Shown: one piece after another, positions 17,547 through 26,881 of the stretch
Layout of the letters: the number at the start of each line of letters is the position of its first letter
Numbering within the stretch: position 1 is the stretch's first letter
Assembly (NCBI RefSeq): GCF_022898935.1
Contig: NZ_JALIRP010000010.1
Location: forward strand, 93,006-157,005
DNA from: Paenibacillus mangrovi
Lineage (GTDB): Bacteria > Bacillota > Bacilli > Paenibacillales > Paenibacillaceae
Direction of reading: 5' to 3'
DNA: 64,000 nucleotides
Translations under genes and position numbers: made by a program
The notes under the pieces: generated by a model
Database searches by the model: none
Told to the model about the DNA's origin: nothing
The model's input: the letters and a program-made list of their open reading frames with translations, nothing else

Positions 17547-18329
17547 TTAGTTCGCAATGAACTCTTGTACCCAAATTCCGTTGTAGTAAGCTACACCGAT
17601 TTGCGTGTAGTTGCTGTTCAAAATGTTTGCACGGTGACCTTGACTATTCATCCATGCGTTCATAACTTCAGTCGGAGTTTTTTGGCCCTTAGCGATATTT
17701 TCTCCTGCGTAACTGTAAGAAATTCCGTATTTCTTCATCATGTCAAACGGAGAACCGTAAGTTGGAGAGTTATGGTCAAAATAGTTGTTGGTGTACATGT
17801 CTTTAGCCTTGTCCATCGCCATGCCAGACAGTTTAGTGTTTTCAGTCAACGGCTTCAGACCCGCTTTAGCACGTTCTTGGTTTACCAGCTTAATGACCTC
17901 AGAAGCATAGCTCGACTTATCGTCGGAAGGCTTCGAAGGCTTTTGATCTGGATTCGACGGTTTAGACGGAGTGGATGGCTTAGCAGGATTCGACGGTTTA
18001 GACGGAATCGATGGCTTGTTTCCTGGACCCGAAATTGGGTGAGATGGTTTAGGCTTGCTTATATCACCAGAACCTGGGGAATGGATTGGATAATCGCAGC
18101 TATTATTACCGCCATTGTTACCGCCATTATTTTGCAGCCATTGTTGCAGATAGGCTTGCAGATCCTGCAAGGATTGGAAATCTTGCAAGTTTTGCGGGTT
18201 GCTTGTAGTTGGAACAGTATTTTGCTGGGCAGATGCCGCCGAAGCCGGACCTGCTCCCATCAGACCTACTGCAAGTACTGCAGCACATGCGGTGCTGACC
18301 ATAGTCTTCATCATGTGTTTCTTCTTCAT
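17547..18329 (-). CDS. Secreted CAP/SCP-domain protein (YkwD-like)
   Basis: 260-aa secreted protein. Signal peptide: KKKH start, hydrophobic stretch and cleavage near GPASAASA (about residues 25-32). Residues 70-135 form a Pro/Ser/Lys linker with repeated KPSNP/KPSTP units. The C-terminal 120 residues are a CAP (cysteine-rich secretory/SCP) domain: VIKLVNQERAKAGLKPL, FDHNSPTYGSPFDMM, YAGENIAKG and SQGHRANILNSNYTQIGVAY. Such proteins are wall-associated in Bacillus, with unproven function. AGAAGGAGATG precedes the ATG. Stands alone between two terminators. Confidence 0.88.
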   Translation of the reverse strand: MKKKHMMKTMVSTACAAVLAVGLMGAGPASAASAQQNTVPTTSNPQNLQDFQSLQDLQAYLQQWLQNNGGNNGGNNSCDYPIHSPGSGDISKPKPSHPISGPGNKPSIPSKPSNPAKPSTPSKPSNPDQKPSKPSDDKSSYASEVIKLVNQERAKAGLKPLTENTKLSGMAMDKAKDMYTNNYFDHNSPTYGSPFDMMKKYGISYSYAGENIAKGQKTPTEVMNAWMNSQGHRANILNSNYTQIGVAYYNGIWVQEFIAN

Positions 18330-18479
18330 GGATACATCTCCTTCTTCTTGAGGTATACAACCAGAATGGTGATCTGTTCCGGTTACAAAGTTGTAATGAC
18401 TTACCTAAACAGTGTAACATAATTGTTTTTATTGTGGAGTCCTCAAATAATGGAAATATATTTCCATATTCATCAAACA

Positions 18480-18507
18480 CGAATAAACCGCAACCAGCAG
18501 GCTGCGG
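18480..18507 (-). terminator. Terminator of the mglBAC operon
   Basis: CCGCAGCC and GGTTGCGG (one G-T pair) enclose a 4-nt loop; on the minus strand TTTATTCGTGTTT follows. It lies about 27 bp after the mglC stop. The T-tract is interrupted, so strength is uncertain. Confidence 0.6.
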
Positions 18508-18533
18508 CAATCCAGATTCAAGTTCAAATGAAG

Positions 18534-19562
18534 TTATTTCTTCGCTGCATACTTACGCATATCAAAAGCAACGGCAGCCACGATAATCAAGCCCTTAACG
18601 ATCAGCTGCCAATATGGGCTGAGGCCGATAAAAGTAAGTCCATAGTTAATGATCGTAAAGATTAGCACCCCGACCATGACGCCTGGTACCGTTCCGATAC
18701 CGCCTGTCGTGGACACACCGCCGACAACACAAGCCGCAATCGCATCGAGCTCATACATATTTCCATAGTTATTCGTCGCGCCGCCTGTTCTGGAGGCTTC
18801 TAGCACACCCGCCAGACCATACAGAGCACCAGCAATCATGTAAATATAAATCAGATTTCTGGCTACGTTGATGCCGGATACCTTGGCAGCCTGCATGTTG
18901 CCGCCGATGGCATACATGTTTTTGCCAAGCTTGGTTTTATTGAAAATAATCCAAACAACGAAGGCAATAAAGATGGCGATCAGCACAATGTAGGGAATAG
19001 AATATTGTCCGTTACCAATGGACCCTGAGCCTATGTTCTTAAAATCATTACGGAGACCGCCGATCGGTTGAGAGTTGTTAGGATCCATATCAAAGTACAT
19101 GGAGTTAATGCCATATACCACGATCATGGTGCCAAGTGTAGCAATAAACGGAGGAACTTTCAGCTTTGCGACAACGAGTCCGTTAATCAGACCGCAGATC
19201 AATCCGACCAAAATGGCTAGTACGATCGGTAAGAATAACTTAACCTGCGGTAGATCTGGAAAGAATCGGTTGGCATAACTCGCCGTTTGCAGCATAGATG
19301 CAGATACGACGGCTGTAAGTCCAACAATACGCCCTGCTGACAAGTCCGTTCCAGCGGTAATCAGGGTAAATGCAACCCCTAAAGCAATAATGGCTCTTGT
19401 GGAAGATTGAATCAAAATATTGCGTAGTGAGTCTATCGATAAAAATGCCGGGTTATAAATGGTAATTCCGATCACGAGCAGCACGAGTACGATAAAAATC
19501 GCATACTGGGATGTAAAGCCCTGTATTTTTTTGATGCCGCCCATTTTCTTCGTATTCAGCAT
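18534..19562 (-). CDS. mglC: Galactose/methyl-galactoside ABC permease
   Basis: Membrane subunit of a CUT2-class sugar importer, 342 aa with about ten hydrophobic segments. GVAFTLITAGTDLSAGRIVG is the conserved CUT2 block that contacts the ATPase, and the GGASTTGG-like SEQ VVGGVSTTGGIGTVPG is typical of RbsC/MglC. AAGGAGGAGAACCC precedes the ATG. It follows mglA by 21 bp on the same strand. Symbol is given from the operon make-up and close similarity of MglB to galactose-binding proteins. Confidence 0.88.
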   Translation of the reverse strand: MLNTKKMGGIKKIQGFTSQYAIFIVLVLLVIGITIYNPAFLSIDSLRNILIQSSTRAIIALGVAFTLITAGTDLSAGRIVGLTAVVSASMLQTASYANRFFPDLPQVKLFLPIVLAILVGLICGLINGLVVAKLKVPPFIATLGTMIVVYGINSMYFDMDPNNSQPIGGLRNDFKNIGSGSIGNGQYSIPYIVLIAIFIAFVVWIIFNKTKLGKNMYAIGGNMQAAKVSGINVARNLIYIYMIAGALYGLAGVLEASRTGGATNNYGNMYELDAIAACVVGGVSTTGGIGTVPGVMVGVLIFTIINYGLTFIGLSPYWQLIVKGLIIVAAVAFDMRKYAAKK

Positions 19563-19583
19563 GGGTTCTCCTCCTTCGATGTC

Positions 19584-21095
19584 TTAATGCTGTGCGGCCA
19601 GCCGCATAATTTCTTTTTCCGAGGCGGCATCGCCATCCAGAATTCCCGTCAGGCGTCCTTCGGACATGACCATAATCCGGTCTGACATCCCGATCAGCTC
19701 AGGCATCTCGGAAGAGATCATAATAATGCTTTTGCCCTGCTTCGCAAGGTCTTTGATAATGGAATAAATTTCGAACTTCGCTCCGACATCGATTCCGCGC
19801 GTCGGTTCGTCAAGCAACAGAATTTCCGGCTCGGTTAGCAGCCAGCGGGCTAAAAGCACCTTTTGCTGGTTTCCCCCGGATAGGTTCATGATCAGCGTGT
19901 TAGACGAAGGTGTTTTAGTTCTCAGCTTCTCGACCATGATGTCTGCTTCTTTTCTCTTCTTGCGTCCATCCAGGAAAAAGAGCAATTTACGGTAACGGCT
20001 CAGGTTCGCGATCGATGCATTTTCATGAACAGGCAGCACTGGAAATATCCCAGTCACGCGGCGTTCCTCAGTCAAAAGCGCCATGCCCTGCTTGATCGCA
20101 TCCTCCGGTGCTTTGATCTTGACCTCTTTGCCGTGTATCTTGATATGGCCAGATGATATTCCCCGTAAGCCAAACAGTGCTTCTATAAGCTCGGTACGCT
20201 GCGCGCCGACGAGACCGCCAATCCCCAGAATCTCACCTTTACGGAGCTCAAAGGAAATATCCTTAAAGGACTTGGGGAGCGGGGAGGTAATTCCTTTGAC
20301 CTCAAGCAGAACTTCTCCAGGAACATTTTCGCGATCCGGAAAACGCTGCGTCAAATCACGGCCGACCATTTTGGAAATAATTAGGTCTGTAGTCAGCTCG
20401 GCCGCAGGCCAAGTGCCTATTTTCTGCCCGTCACGCATAATCGTGACCTCATCGCAGATTTGCAAAATCTCTTCCATTTTGTGCGAAATATAAATAATGG
20501 CAACGCCGCGTTTCTTGAGATCCCGGATGATTCGGAATAAATGCTCCACTTCGACACTGGTCAGCGAAGAGGTGGGTTCGTCCATGATAATAACTTTGGA
20601 TTGAAAGGATACCGCTTTGGCGATCTCAATCGACTGAATCTTGGAAACCGACAGCTTGCCTACAATGGTGTCCGGCTCCAGATCAATATCAAGCTGCTTA
20701 AAAAGCGCTGCCGTATCCTTGTACATTTTCTTATGATCAATGAACTGGATCGGGCCCACACCTCTGGTAGGAAATCGTCCCAGCCAAATATTTTCCATCA
20801 CATTACGGAACGGTACGGGATGCAGCTCCTGATGAATCATGGATATTCCGTAATTCAGCGCATCCTTGGAGTTTTCGATCTGTGCCTTCTGTCCATCCAG
20901 AATGATCTCACCCGCATCCGGAGAATAAATGCCGTACAAGCACTTCATAAGCGTTGATTTGCCGGCCCCGTTTTCCCCCATCAGGGCATGAACCGTGCCA
21001 GGTCTAACCTTTAACGTCACTTCATCCAACGCTTTGACACCGGGAAATTCTTTGGAAATCACGTTCATTTCCAACAAATACTCACCTTGAGCCAT
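19584..21095 (-). CDS. mglA: Galactose/methyl-galactoside ABC importer ATPase
   Basis: Tandem-domain ATPase of the CUT2 importer, 503 aa from ATG 21095. The first nucleotide-binding domain has GENGAGKSTLMKCLYG, KLSVSKIQSIEIAKA and VIIMDEPTSSLT; the second has a degenerate Walker A (GGLVGAQRTELIEALFG), NLSGGNQQKVLLARWL and LLLDEPTRGID. The degenerate second site is normal for MglA/RbsA. The frame continues to 21155, but GGGAGCGG lies 6 nt before ATG 21095 and the extra 20 residues lack family similarity. A stem-loop at 21132-21155 separates it from mglB. Confidence 0.9.
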   Translation of the reverse strand: MAQGEYLLEMNVISKEFPGVKALDEVTLKVRPGTVHALMGENGAGKSTLMKCLYGIYSPDAGEIILDGQKAQIENSKDALNYGISMIHQELHPVPFRNVMENIWLGRFPTRGVGPIQFIDHKKMYKDTAALFKQLDIDLEPDTIVGKLSVSKIQSIEIAKAVSFQSKVIIMDEPTSSLTSVEVEHLFRIIRDLKKRGVAIIYISHKMEEILQICDEVTIMRDGQKIGTWPAAELTTDLIISKMVGRDLTQRFPDRENVPGEVLLEVKGITSPLPKSFKDISFELRKGEILGIGGLVGAQRTELIEALFGLRGISSGHIKIHGKEVKIKAPEDAIKQGMALLTEERRVTGIFPVLPVHENASIANLSRYRKLLFFLDGRKKRKEADIMVEKLRTKTPSSNTLIMNLSGGNQQKVLLARWLLTEPEILLLDEPTRGIDVGAKFEIYSIIKDLAKQGKSIIMISSEMPELIGMSDRIMVMSEGRLTGILDGDAASEKEIMRLAAQH

Positions 21096-21131
21096 AGATT
21101 TCCGCTCCCTGCTCCTCATCCCCACCAAGTA

Positions 21132-21155
21132 GTGAGACGGCTGGCGCCGCCTCAC
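21132..21155 (-). other. Intercistronic stem-loop between mglB and mglA
   Basis: GTGAG.CGGC and GCCG.CTCAC with a 4-nt loop and one opposed A/C pair make a 9-bp stem without a following T-tract. In binding-protein operons such hairpins stabilise the upstream mRNA and let the binding protein be made in excess. This role is inferred from position. Confidence 0.5.
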
Positions 21156-21200
21156 TCGGCAGGATGGTTTTTATGTTGAAGTTTGACCTAAATATTGTTT

Positions 21201-22253
21201 TTATTTGGCGTCATTGATATTGTCTTTAGTGATTTTTTTGTATGGAATCCACACATATTGGTTATCTGTGATATCGAACCCGATATTGTCTTTGGAAGGC
21301 GTGTCGCCTTTAGCCAGCACCGTTGCAAGCGATACAGATGCTTTTCCTTGGTTGTTCGCATCGTTCAGAACCGTTCCGAGCAATGTTCCTTCCTGCAGAG
21401 CTTCAATCGCCGGAGCTGTTGCATCTACGCCTACGACAGGCATCATTTTACCGTCCTTGAAGTAACCGGCAGCTTTCAAAGCTTCGATCGCGCCGAGAGC
21501 CATGTCATCATTGTTTGCCAGCACGGCTTCGATTTTGTCGCCACGCGAGCCAAGGAAAGCAGCCATTTTCTCTTGGCCTTTTACGCGGTCCCACATGGCC
21601 GTGTCTTCTTCTAATTTTTCTACTTTTATGCCAGCTTTCTCAATCGCTTCAATCGAGTACTTCGTGCGCAGCTCGGCATCCTGGTGTCCAGGCTCGCCCT
21701 TCAGCATTACGTACTGCAACACGCCGTCCTTGTTCTTGTCTGCTTCCGGATGAGCTTTCCAATAATCGGCTATCAGTTCGCCGGACATGGTTCCGGATTC
21801 TTCCGCTTTGGCGCCAACATAGTACACTTTATCCCATTTCTTCATATCTTCAGGAAGAGGCTCGCGGTTCAGAAATACAACCGGAATATTGGCGGATTGT
21901 GCCTTGTCGATAATCACGCCTGCAGCCGTACGGTCCACCGGATTAATGACAAGAGCGTTGGTTTTCTTCGAAATAAATAGATCGATCTTATCGTTTTGAG
22001 TCGGCTGGGAGTTTTGGCTGTCTACGATGTCTACTTTCGCTTTGCCCTCAGCGTTGGCTTTTATCGAGTTGCGCACGCCTGTCATAAAGGTGTCGTCAAA
22101 CTTATAAATCGCTACGCCGATGGATGGTTCTTTGCCGCCGTCCGTGCTTTTCGAGCCGCTGTCGCTTGCGCTTTTGTCGCTGCCACTGGAACAGCCTGCC
22201 ATGACAGTTCCTAGTAGAGCACCTGCCAGCAATACGGAAGTTATTTTTTTCAT
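21201..22253 (-). CDS. mglB: Galactose/glucose-binding lipoprotein
   Basis: Substrate-binding lipoprotein of the CUT2 importer, about 350 aa. Lipobox LGTVMAGC with Cys about residue 20, then a Ser/Asp/Lys-rich linker and a two-lobe periplasmic-binding fold. Galactose-binding protein marks: VAIYKFDDTFMTGVRN, VINPVDRTAAGVII, VVFLNREPLP, EAVLANNDDMALGAIEAL. ATG 22253 is 11 nt after AGGAGG; an ATG at 22262 is only 2 nt away from it. First gene of the mgl operon; its promoter region (22300-22377) has AraC-type repeats and a cre-like site. Confidence 0.92.
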   Translation of the reverse strand: MKKITSVLLAGALLGTVMAGCSSGSDKSASDSGSKSTDGGKEPSIGVAIYKFDDTFMTGVRNSIKANAEGKAKVDIVDSQNSQPTQNDKIDLFISKKTNALVINPVDRTAAGVIIDKAQSANIPVVFLNREPLPEDMKKWDKVYYVGAKAEESGTMSGELIADYWKAHPEADKNKDGVLQYVMLKGEPGHQDAELRTKYSIEAIEKAGIKVEKLEEDTAMWDRVKGQEKMAAFLGSRGDKIEAVLANNDDMALGAIEALKAAGYFKDGKMMPVVGVDATAPAIEALQEGTLLGTVLNDANNQGKASVSLATVLAKGDTPSKDNIGFDITDNQYVWIPYKKITKDNINDAK

Positions 22254-22299
22254 CGTAATCATGACCTCCTGATTATCTTCTGGTTTATCGCATCCTCTT

Positions 22300-22313
22300 G
22301 GGATACGTTTTCA
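22300..22313 (-). promoter_or_regulatory. cre-like catabolite site at the mglB start of transcription
   Basis: TGAAAACGTATCCC on the minus strand agrees with the CcpA consensus TGWAARCGYTWNCW at all but two positions. It overlaps the base where transcription should begin after the -10 box CATAAT (22318-22313), a position where CcpA blocks initiation. Binding is not shown. Confidence 0.5.
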
Positions 22314-22344
22314 TTATGCTGGATCGATCGCTGGATTCGAATAT

Positions 22345-22377
22345 AAAATTCTCATGTGTTTTATGAAAATTCTCATG
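22345..22377 (-). promoter_or_regulatory. Two 12-bp direct repeats at 21-bp period upstream of mglB
   Basis: CATGAGAATTTT occurs identically at 22377-22366 and 22356-22345. The 21-bp period equals two DNA turns, the layout of AraC-family binding half-sites (as in araI1-I2). The promoter-proximal copy lies just before a poor -35 region and 18 bp further is CATAAT, so the promoter looks activator-dependent. The obvious candidate binder is the AraC-type response regulator encoded at 25164-26831. Repeats start 3 bp after the stop of the sensor lipoprotein gene. Confidence 0.65.
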
Positions 22378-22379
22378 CC

Positions 22380-23363
22380 TTACTTCACAAATGGAAACAG
22401 CAGCTTCTGGTTCTCGGGCCACAGCATGTTATCCAGATCGATCAGCTTCGAGTAGGTATCCACCCGATCGGGAACCTCGATGCCCTCCATGACTTGAACC
22501 GCCAGCTGTACGGCTAAATATCCATTATTAAAAGGGTTCTGGATCACCGTCCCCTGCACGATTCCCTCCTGCAGCAGCTCCATCACCTTGGCCGGGCTGT
22601 CAAATGTGATAATCTTGACTTTTTCCCCGTAACCCAGCTCCTGAATTTCTTCAGCCGTTCCAATGGATGCAACCTCATTTAATGCGACGATGCCGTTTAG
22701 ATCGGGATGCTCCGTCATCATTTTACGTGTGAGCTTTCTGGCGAGCTGCTCGTCGGATTCGCAGTATTCAATGTCAACCACCTCGACTCCGGGATACCGT
22801 GCCACATAGTCCATGAACCCCTCTTCGCGCTCATCGGCGTTTTTTGCTCCCTTCACAAAATTCATTACGCCGATCCTGCTTTCTGTACCCGTTAGCTTGA
22901 TCAACCGCTCCGCAGCCTTTTGGCCTGCTTCGTAATTATTGGTCCCTACAAACGTCTTGATCCGGGCGGATGCCACCTCCGAATCCATAGAAATGACAGG
23001 AATTTTGTAATATGCGGCACGGTCCGTCACCTGAGCCAGCTTCATATAATCGCTTGCCGATAAAATAATGGCATCCGCATTGTTATGGATTGACTCATCC
23101 ACAAGACGGATTTGCTCATCGATATCATTTTCATTAGGCGGGGCCTTGAAGGTGAGATTGACGTTATACTCTTTGGCAGCCACTTCCGCACCCATTTTAA
23201 CCGTATTCCAAAAATCGCCGTGGTTCATTTTGACGATCATGTCCACGTTTTTCGGCTTTTCCAGTACATGCAGGCTCGGAGTCACTCCACTGCAGGATGT
23301 CAGCAGGATCGTCAGCGCCAGCATTAAAATGCCCATTATCCGTTTCGCAATCTGACTTGTCAT
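22380..23363 (-). CDS. Sugar-binding lipoprotein of a three-component sensor
   Basis: Periplasmic-binding-protein-like lipoprotein, 327 aa. Lipobox ILLTSC (Cys about residue 24), then a RbsB/XylF-type two-lobe fold: DMIVKMNHGDFWNTVKMGAE, DAIILSASDYMKL, VISMDSEV, FVGTNNYEAGQKAAERLI. It overlaps the kinase gene by 4 nt (ATGA) and is not beside its own permease, so it probably works as the extracellular sugar sensor for that kinase, like XylFII with LytS/YesN in Clostridium. GGGGG precedes the ATG. It could instead donate sugar to MglAC; the spacing to mglB (127 bp with a promoter) argues for a sensor. Confidence 0.82.
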   Translation of the reverse strand: MTSQIAKRIMGILMLALTILLTSCSGVTPSLHVLEKPKNVDMIVKMNHGDFWNTVKMGAEVAAKEYNVNLTFKAPPNENDIDEQIRLVDESIHNNADAIILSASDYMKLAQVTDRAAYYKIPVISMDSEVASARIKTFVGTNNYEAGQKAAERLIKLTGTESRIGVMNFVKGAKNADEREEGFMDYVARYPGVEVVDIEYCESDEQLARKLTRKMMTEHPDLNGIVALNEVASIGTAEEIQELGYGEKVKIITFDSPAKVMELLQEGIVQGTVIQNPFNNGYLAVQLAVQVMEGIEVPDRVDTYSKLIDLDNMLWPENQKLLFPFVK

Positions 23364-25159
23364 GAGATCCCCCTTTCCTGCCGCTCCGCTTCGTTTTTCT
23401 CCACAGGCAGTGTAATCGTCACCGTCGTGCCTTCCTCAAGCTCGCTTTCGAAGCTCAGCCCATAATTTTTACCGTAGTACAAACGGATCCGCTCATTGAC
23501 GTTTTTGACACCGACACCTGAGCCGCCGCTTCGGATGCCCCCAACGAGCAGCTGATCCATGACCTGCCGGGTCATTCCAAGCCCGTCGTCAGAAATCTTG
23601 ATCACCAGACGCTCCTCCTGAACGAAAGCATAAATGCGAATAAAGCCTTCATCGGACATTTTCTCGATGCCATGATAAATCGCGTTTTCCACTATCGGCT
23701 GAAGAATCAGCTTCAATGTCATACAAGCAAGCGCATCCTCTTCGCATTCGATAACATAGCTGAATTTATTTTTGAAACGTATTTTTTGAATGATCAAATA
23801 ATGCCGAACATGCTCCAGCTCTTCCTCCAGCGTAATAATGTTTTTGCCTTTGCTTAGACTGATCCGGAAAAACTTCGAAAGAGATGTGATGGTCGCGACA
23901 ATTTCCTCTTTCTTTCCTTTCTCCGCGAGTCGTATGACCGAATTCAAAGTATTGTAGAGAAAATGCGGATTGATCTGGGACTGCAGCACGTCAAGCTCGC
24001 TTTTCCGCTTCGCCTCCTGCTCATGAATGATCTGTTCCATCAGTTGGCGAATGCGATGAAGCATAAAGTTGAACCGTTTGGATAGCTGTACCACCTCATA
24101 CGCCCCGCTGACTTGAATCGGCGTACTGAAATCACCCTGCCCCACGCTTTGCACCGATTTTTCCAGTCTGCGTAGCGGCTGCGATATTTTCATAGAGACG
24201 AACACCGCAAGCACCACAACCGCAGCGCAAACGACCAGCAAAAACCAGAAAACAAACTGATTCAAGTCTTTTTGGGTTGTAATGATTTCATCCGGATAGG
24301 CAACCCCGACGATTTTCCAGTTGATCGGTTCAACCGTCCGAATCGTGATATATCTGGTTTCGCCTGTGGATTTGTCCGTGTAACTGCCATAGGCATATTC
24401 AAAAACGGGTTCGAGGTTTTCATACTTCAGACCGGCATAAATGAGCTGCTGCTGGGGATGATACACGATATTGCCCAGGTCATCGATGATGTAGGCATAT
24501 CCTCTTTTGCCCAGGCTGACCTTGCGGCTTAGCTCATCGATCGTCCGGAAATTGACGTCCACCAGCAAAATGCCTTCTTTAGTGACTCCTTGATCTTTGT
24601 ATTTAATAACCCGGCTGAGCGAAACCACCCATTTATATTGGCCTTTGTACAAATTCTGGATATGCGGAGCCGAAAAAGAGAGCTTCTGAGGCTGATCAAG
24701 TGCCGATTCAAACCAGCTCTGCTCTTTCAGCAGGGTGTTGCGACGCATTTCCAAATTCGGAATATCAAGTACAAGCTTTCCCTTCGGTGTAAAGAGCCCC
24801 ACAGACACCAGATCCTCACGGGTATGAAGCAAAGTCGTCAGCTGCTCTCGAAGTACTGGGCTTGAAATGTCCGGCGTATTGTTGATCTGCTCCTCCACCA
24901 CTTCATAGATATCCTGCATTCCTTTTACATACAGCTCCAAATGATAGTTGACCTGCTCAATAATCTGCTGAATGTTCAGGTAGGCGTTTTCCTCCGCTGT
25001 TTTGGTGAACTTGTTATACAGCATGAAGCTGACCGCAACGACAACAAGAATGGTCATCAGTGTGAATGAAAAGGTAATGATGGTCTGAATGCTCCGAAGC
25101 TTAAAGGACATACGAATCCGCGGTAGCTGAATGATTTTTCGTTTACGATGTATCTTCAA
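23360..25159 (-). CDS. Sensor histidine kinase, YesM/LytS type
   Basis: 599-aa membrane kinase. Transmembrane helix about residues 29-49, an extracellular double-Cache-like domain (50-290, with GKRGYAYIIDDLGNIVYHPQ), second helix about 297-319, HAMP (320-372: ISQPLRRLEKSVQSV), then His_kinase: INPHFLYNTLNSVIRLAE with the phospho-accepting His, and an HATPase domain (PIVENAIYHGIEKM; DDGLGM; GVGVKNVNERIRLYYG). Reads from TTG 25159 with GGGAGG 11 nt upstream. It lies 4 nt after the response-regulator gene and overlaps the sensor lipoprotein gene, so the three are one operon. Confidence 0.9.
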   Translation of the reverse strand: MKIHRKRKIIQLPRIRMSFKLRSIQTIITFSFTLMTILVVVAVSFMLYNKFTKTAEENAYLNIQQIIEQVNYHLELYVKGMQDIYEVVEEQINNTPDISSPVLREQLTTLLHTREDLVSVGLFTPKGKLVLDIPNLEMRRNTLLKEQSWFESALDQPQKLSFSAPHIQNLYKGQYKWVVSLSRVIKYKDQGVTKEGILLVDVNFRTIDELSRKVSLGKRGYAYIIDDLGNIVYHPQQQLIYAGLKYENLEPVFEYAYGSYTDKSTGETRYITIRTVEPINWKIVGVAYPDEIITTQKDLNQFVFWFLLVVCAAVVVLAVFVSMKISQPLRRLEKSVQSVGQGDFSTPIQVSGAYEVVQLSKRFNFMLHRIRQLMEQIIHEQEAKRKSELDVLQSQINPHFLYNTLNSVIRLAEKGKKEEIVATITSLSKFFRISLSKGKNIITLEEELEHVRHYLIIQKIRFKNKFSYVIECEEDALACMTLKLILQPIVENAIYHGIEKMSDEGFIRIYAFVQEERLVIKISDDGLGMTRQVMDQLLVGGIRSGGSGVGVKNVNERIRLYYGKNYGLSFESELEEGTTVTITLPVEKNEAERQERGIS

Positions 25160-25163
25160 TCAG

Positions 25164-26831
25164 TTACGCACCTCCCGCGCCGTTTCTGTATTCTTTAGGT
25201 GAGATGCCGAATTTTTTACGGAAACAGAAGCTGAAGTAATTCGGATCCGAAAATCCAATCCTTTCAGCGATCTCAAACGTTTTCAAATCAGATGATCTGA
25301 GCAATTCCTTCGCGGCCTCCATCCGGATCTGCATCAGATAATTCACAAAGGTCATTTTGACTTCTTTTTTAAAAATACTGCTGAAGTAGCCCGTGCTGAT
25401 ATGTAAATGCTTGCACACCTTATTTATGGAGATCTCGCAGTCCTGATAATGAAGCCGAATGTATTCTTTCGCATTTTCCACCAGCTGGTTATATCCCGAC
25501 TGTCTACCTTGCGCAATGGAGTTCATCAGTTTCAGGCAAATCCCGCTCATCCACTGCTTAACCTCCTGCAGATTGTTGTATTTGTAAATTTCCGCGAAAG
25601 GATAGGTTCCTGCGCCGAACAATTCCTCCAGTTCCACGCTGAATTCCTTGGCAACTTTCATGACGCAGGTGAGGATTTCCATGAGATATACTTGACAATC
25701 CTGCACAGATAACTGCGCGAGCTGCATACCGCTGAACAACTGGCTAAGGACTGCATCCATCTCTTCCGGTGTGCCAACCTTAATACAGCGAATCAGCGTC
25801 TGCTCCTTCAATTCGTCAAAGCTTAGCGACTCGTATTGTCCAGATTCGACATCTCCAATCCAGATCACGCGGTCATTGCCAAGAATAAGCCGGTAGTCGA
25901 GCGCTTGCATCGCTTTTTGATAGGACTGGTGAATTTCTCCGGGCTGAGTGCATACCGTTCCTGCTCCCACGGTGATGGTAAGCTTCAAATATTTGTATAC
26001 ATTTATGCGGATTTCCTCTAGTACGGCTAACGTCAACTGTGCCGCCTGGCCCGAATCCTGCTCTAACTGGGCAGACAGCAATACGCAATCCTCCAGGTGG
26101 ATAAACACCTTGAAGCCTTCAAGGCGCTGGCAAATTTCTTCCGCGATATTCAGAACTGCGAACAGCTGAAGGTAGCGGTCCTCCGAATATTTTAATGAGC
26201 TGGATGATACCATCTGCACGCCTTCTTCAGGTTCCGTCAAATGGTTATGAACATAATCAAGCCGGAGCACTGAAGCCATAAAGCTCTGACCTTCAAGTTC
26301 CATGCCATAGCTGCTGCTCTTCTCCCGTATTTCATCGGTTGACATACTGCGCGATACCAGCTGAGATAAAAAAAGCTCCCTGAGCACAGGAATGCTTTTG
26401 CGGTAATGCTCCATCAGGACATGAATATTTTCTTTTTCAGACCTTTCGGCATCCATTTGCAGCTTGACCTTGAGTACAACCTCAACCAGCTCCTGTGACG
26501 AAAACGGCTTGAGCACATATTCATCGATTTGCAGCTTGATCGCTTTTTGCGCATACTCAAATTCGTCATATCCTGTCAAAATAATAATCTTGGTCGCCCG
26601 GTAATGTTCCCGGATCCAGCCGGCAAGCTGCAGCCCATCCATAAAAGGCATCTGGATATCCGTCACCACGACATCGGGAATATGTTTGTCGATGAGCTCT
26701 GCGGCTTCCCTGCCGTTCTCGGCGGTATCCACCACTTGAAAACCGCAGCTTTCCCAATCGATCTCTTCTACCAGACCGTCCCTTACATCTTCCTCATCTT
26801 CCACCAGCAACAACTTGTACATTGTCCTCAT
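25164..26831 (-). CDS. AraC-type response regulator, YesN family
   Basis: 555-aa two-component regulator. The receiver domain (residues 1-120) has LLVEDEEDVRDGLV, the phospho-acceptor Asp in VVTDIQMPFMDG and the Lys in VLKPF. A long middle region of about 300 residues has no recognised fold. The C-terminus (about 450-550) holds two helix-turn-helix units: SINKVCKHLHISTGYFSSIF and AERIGFSDPNYFSFCFRKKF. AAGGATGG precedes ATG 26831; a second ATG at 26822 is possible. First gene of the sensor operon; likely binds the 21-bp direct repeats upstream of mglB. Confidence 0.9.
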   Translation of the reverse strand: MRTMYKLLLVEDEEDVRDGLVEEIDWESCGFQVVDTAENGREAAELIDKHIPDVVVTDIQMPFMDGLQLAGWIREHYRATKIIILTGYDEFEYAQKAIKLQIDEYVLKPFSSQELVEVVLKVKLQMDAERSEKENIHVLMEHYRKSIPVLRELFLSQLVSRSMSTDEIREKSSSYGMELEGQSFMASVLRLDYVHNHLTEPEEGVQMVSSSSLKYSEDRYLQLFAVLNIAEEICQRLEGFKVFIHLEDCVLLSAQLEQDSGQAAQLTLAVLEEIRINVYKYLKLTITVGAGTVCTQPGEIHQSYQKAMQALDYRLILGNDRVIWIGDVESGQYESLSFDELKEQTLIRCIKVGTPEEMDAVLSQLFSGMQLAQLSVQDCQVYLMEILTCVMKVAKEFSVELEELFGAGTYPFAEIYKYNNLQEVKQWMSGICLKLMNSIAQGRQSGYNQLVENAKEYIRLHYQDCEISINKVCKHLHISTGYFSSIFKKEVKMTFVNYLMQIRMEAAKELLRSSDLKTFEIAERIGFSDPNYFSFCFRKKFGISPKEYRNGAGGA

Positions 26832-26881
26832 CCATCCTTAAAAGTCAGTTTTCAGTAAGAAACCCACAGCATAGACGCTGT

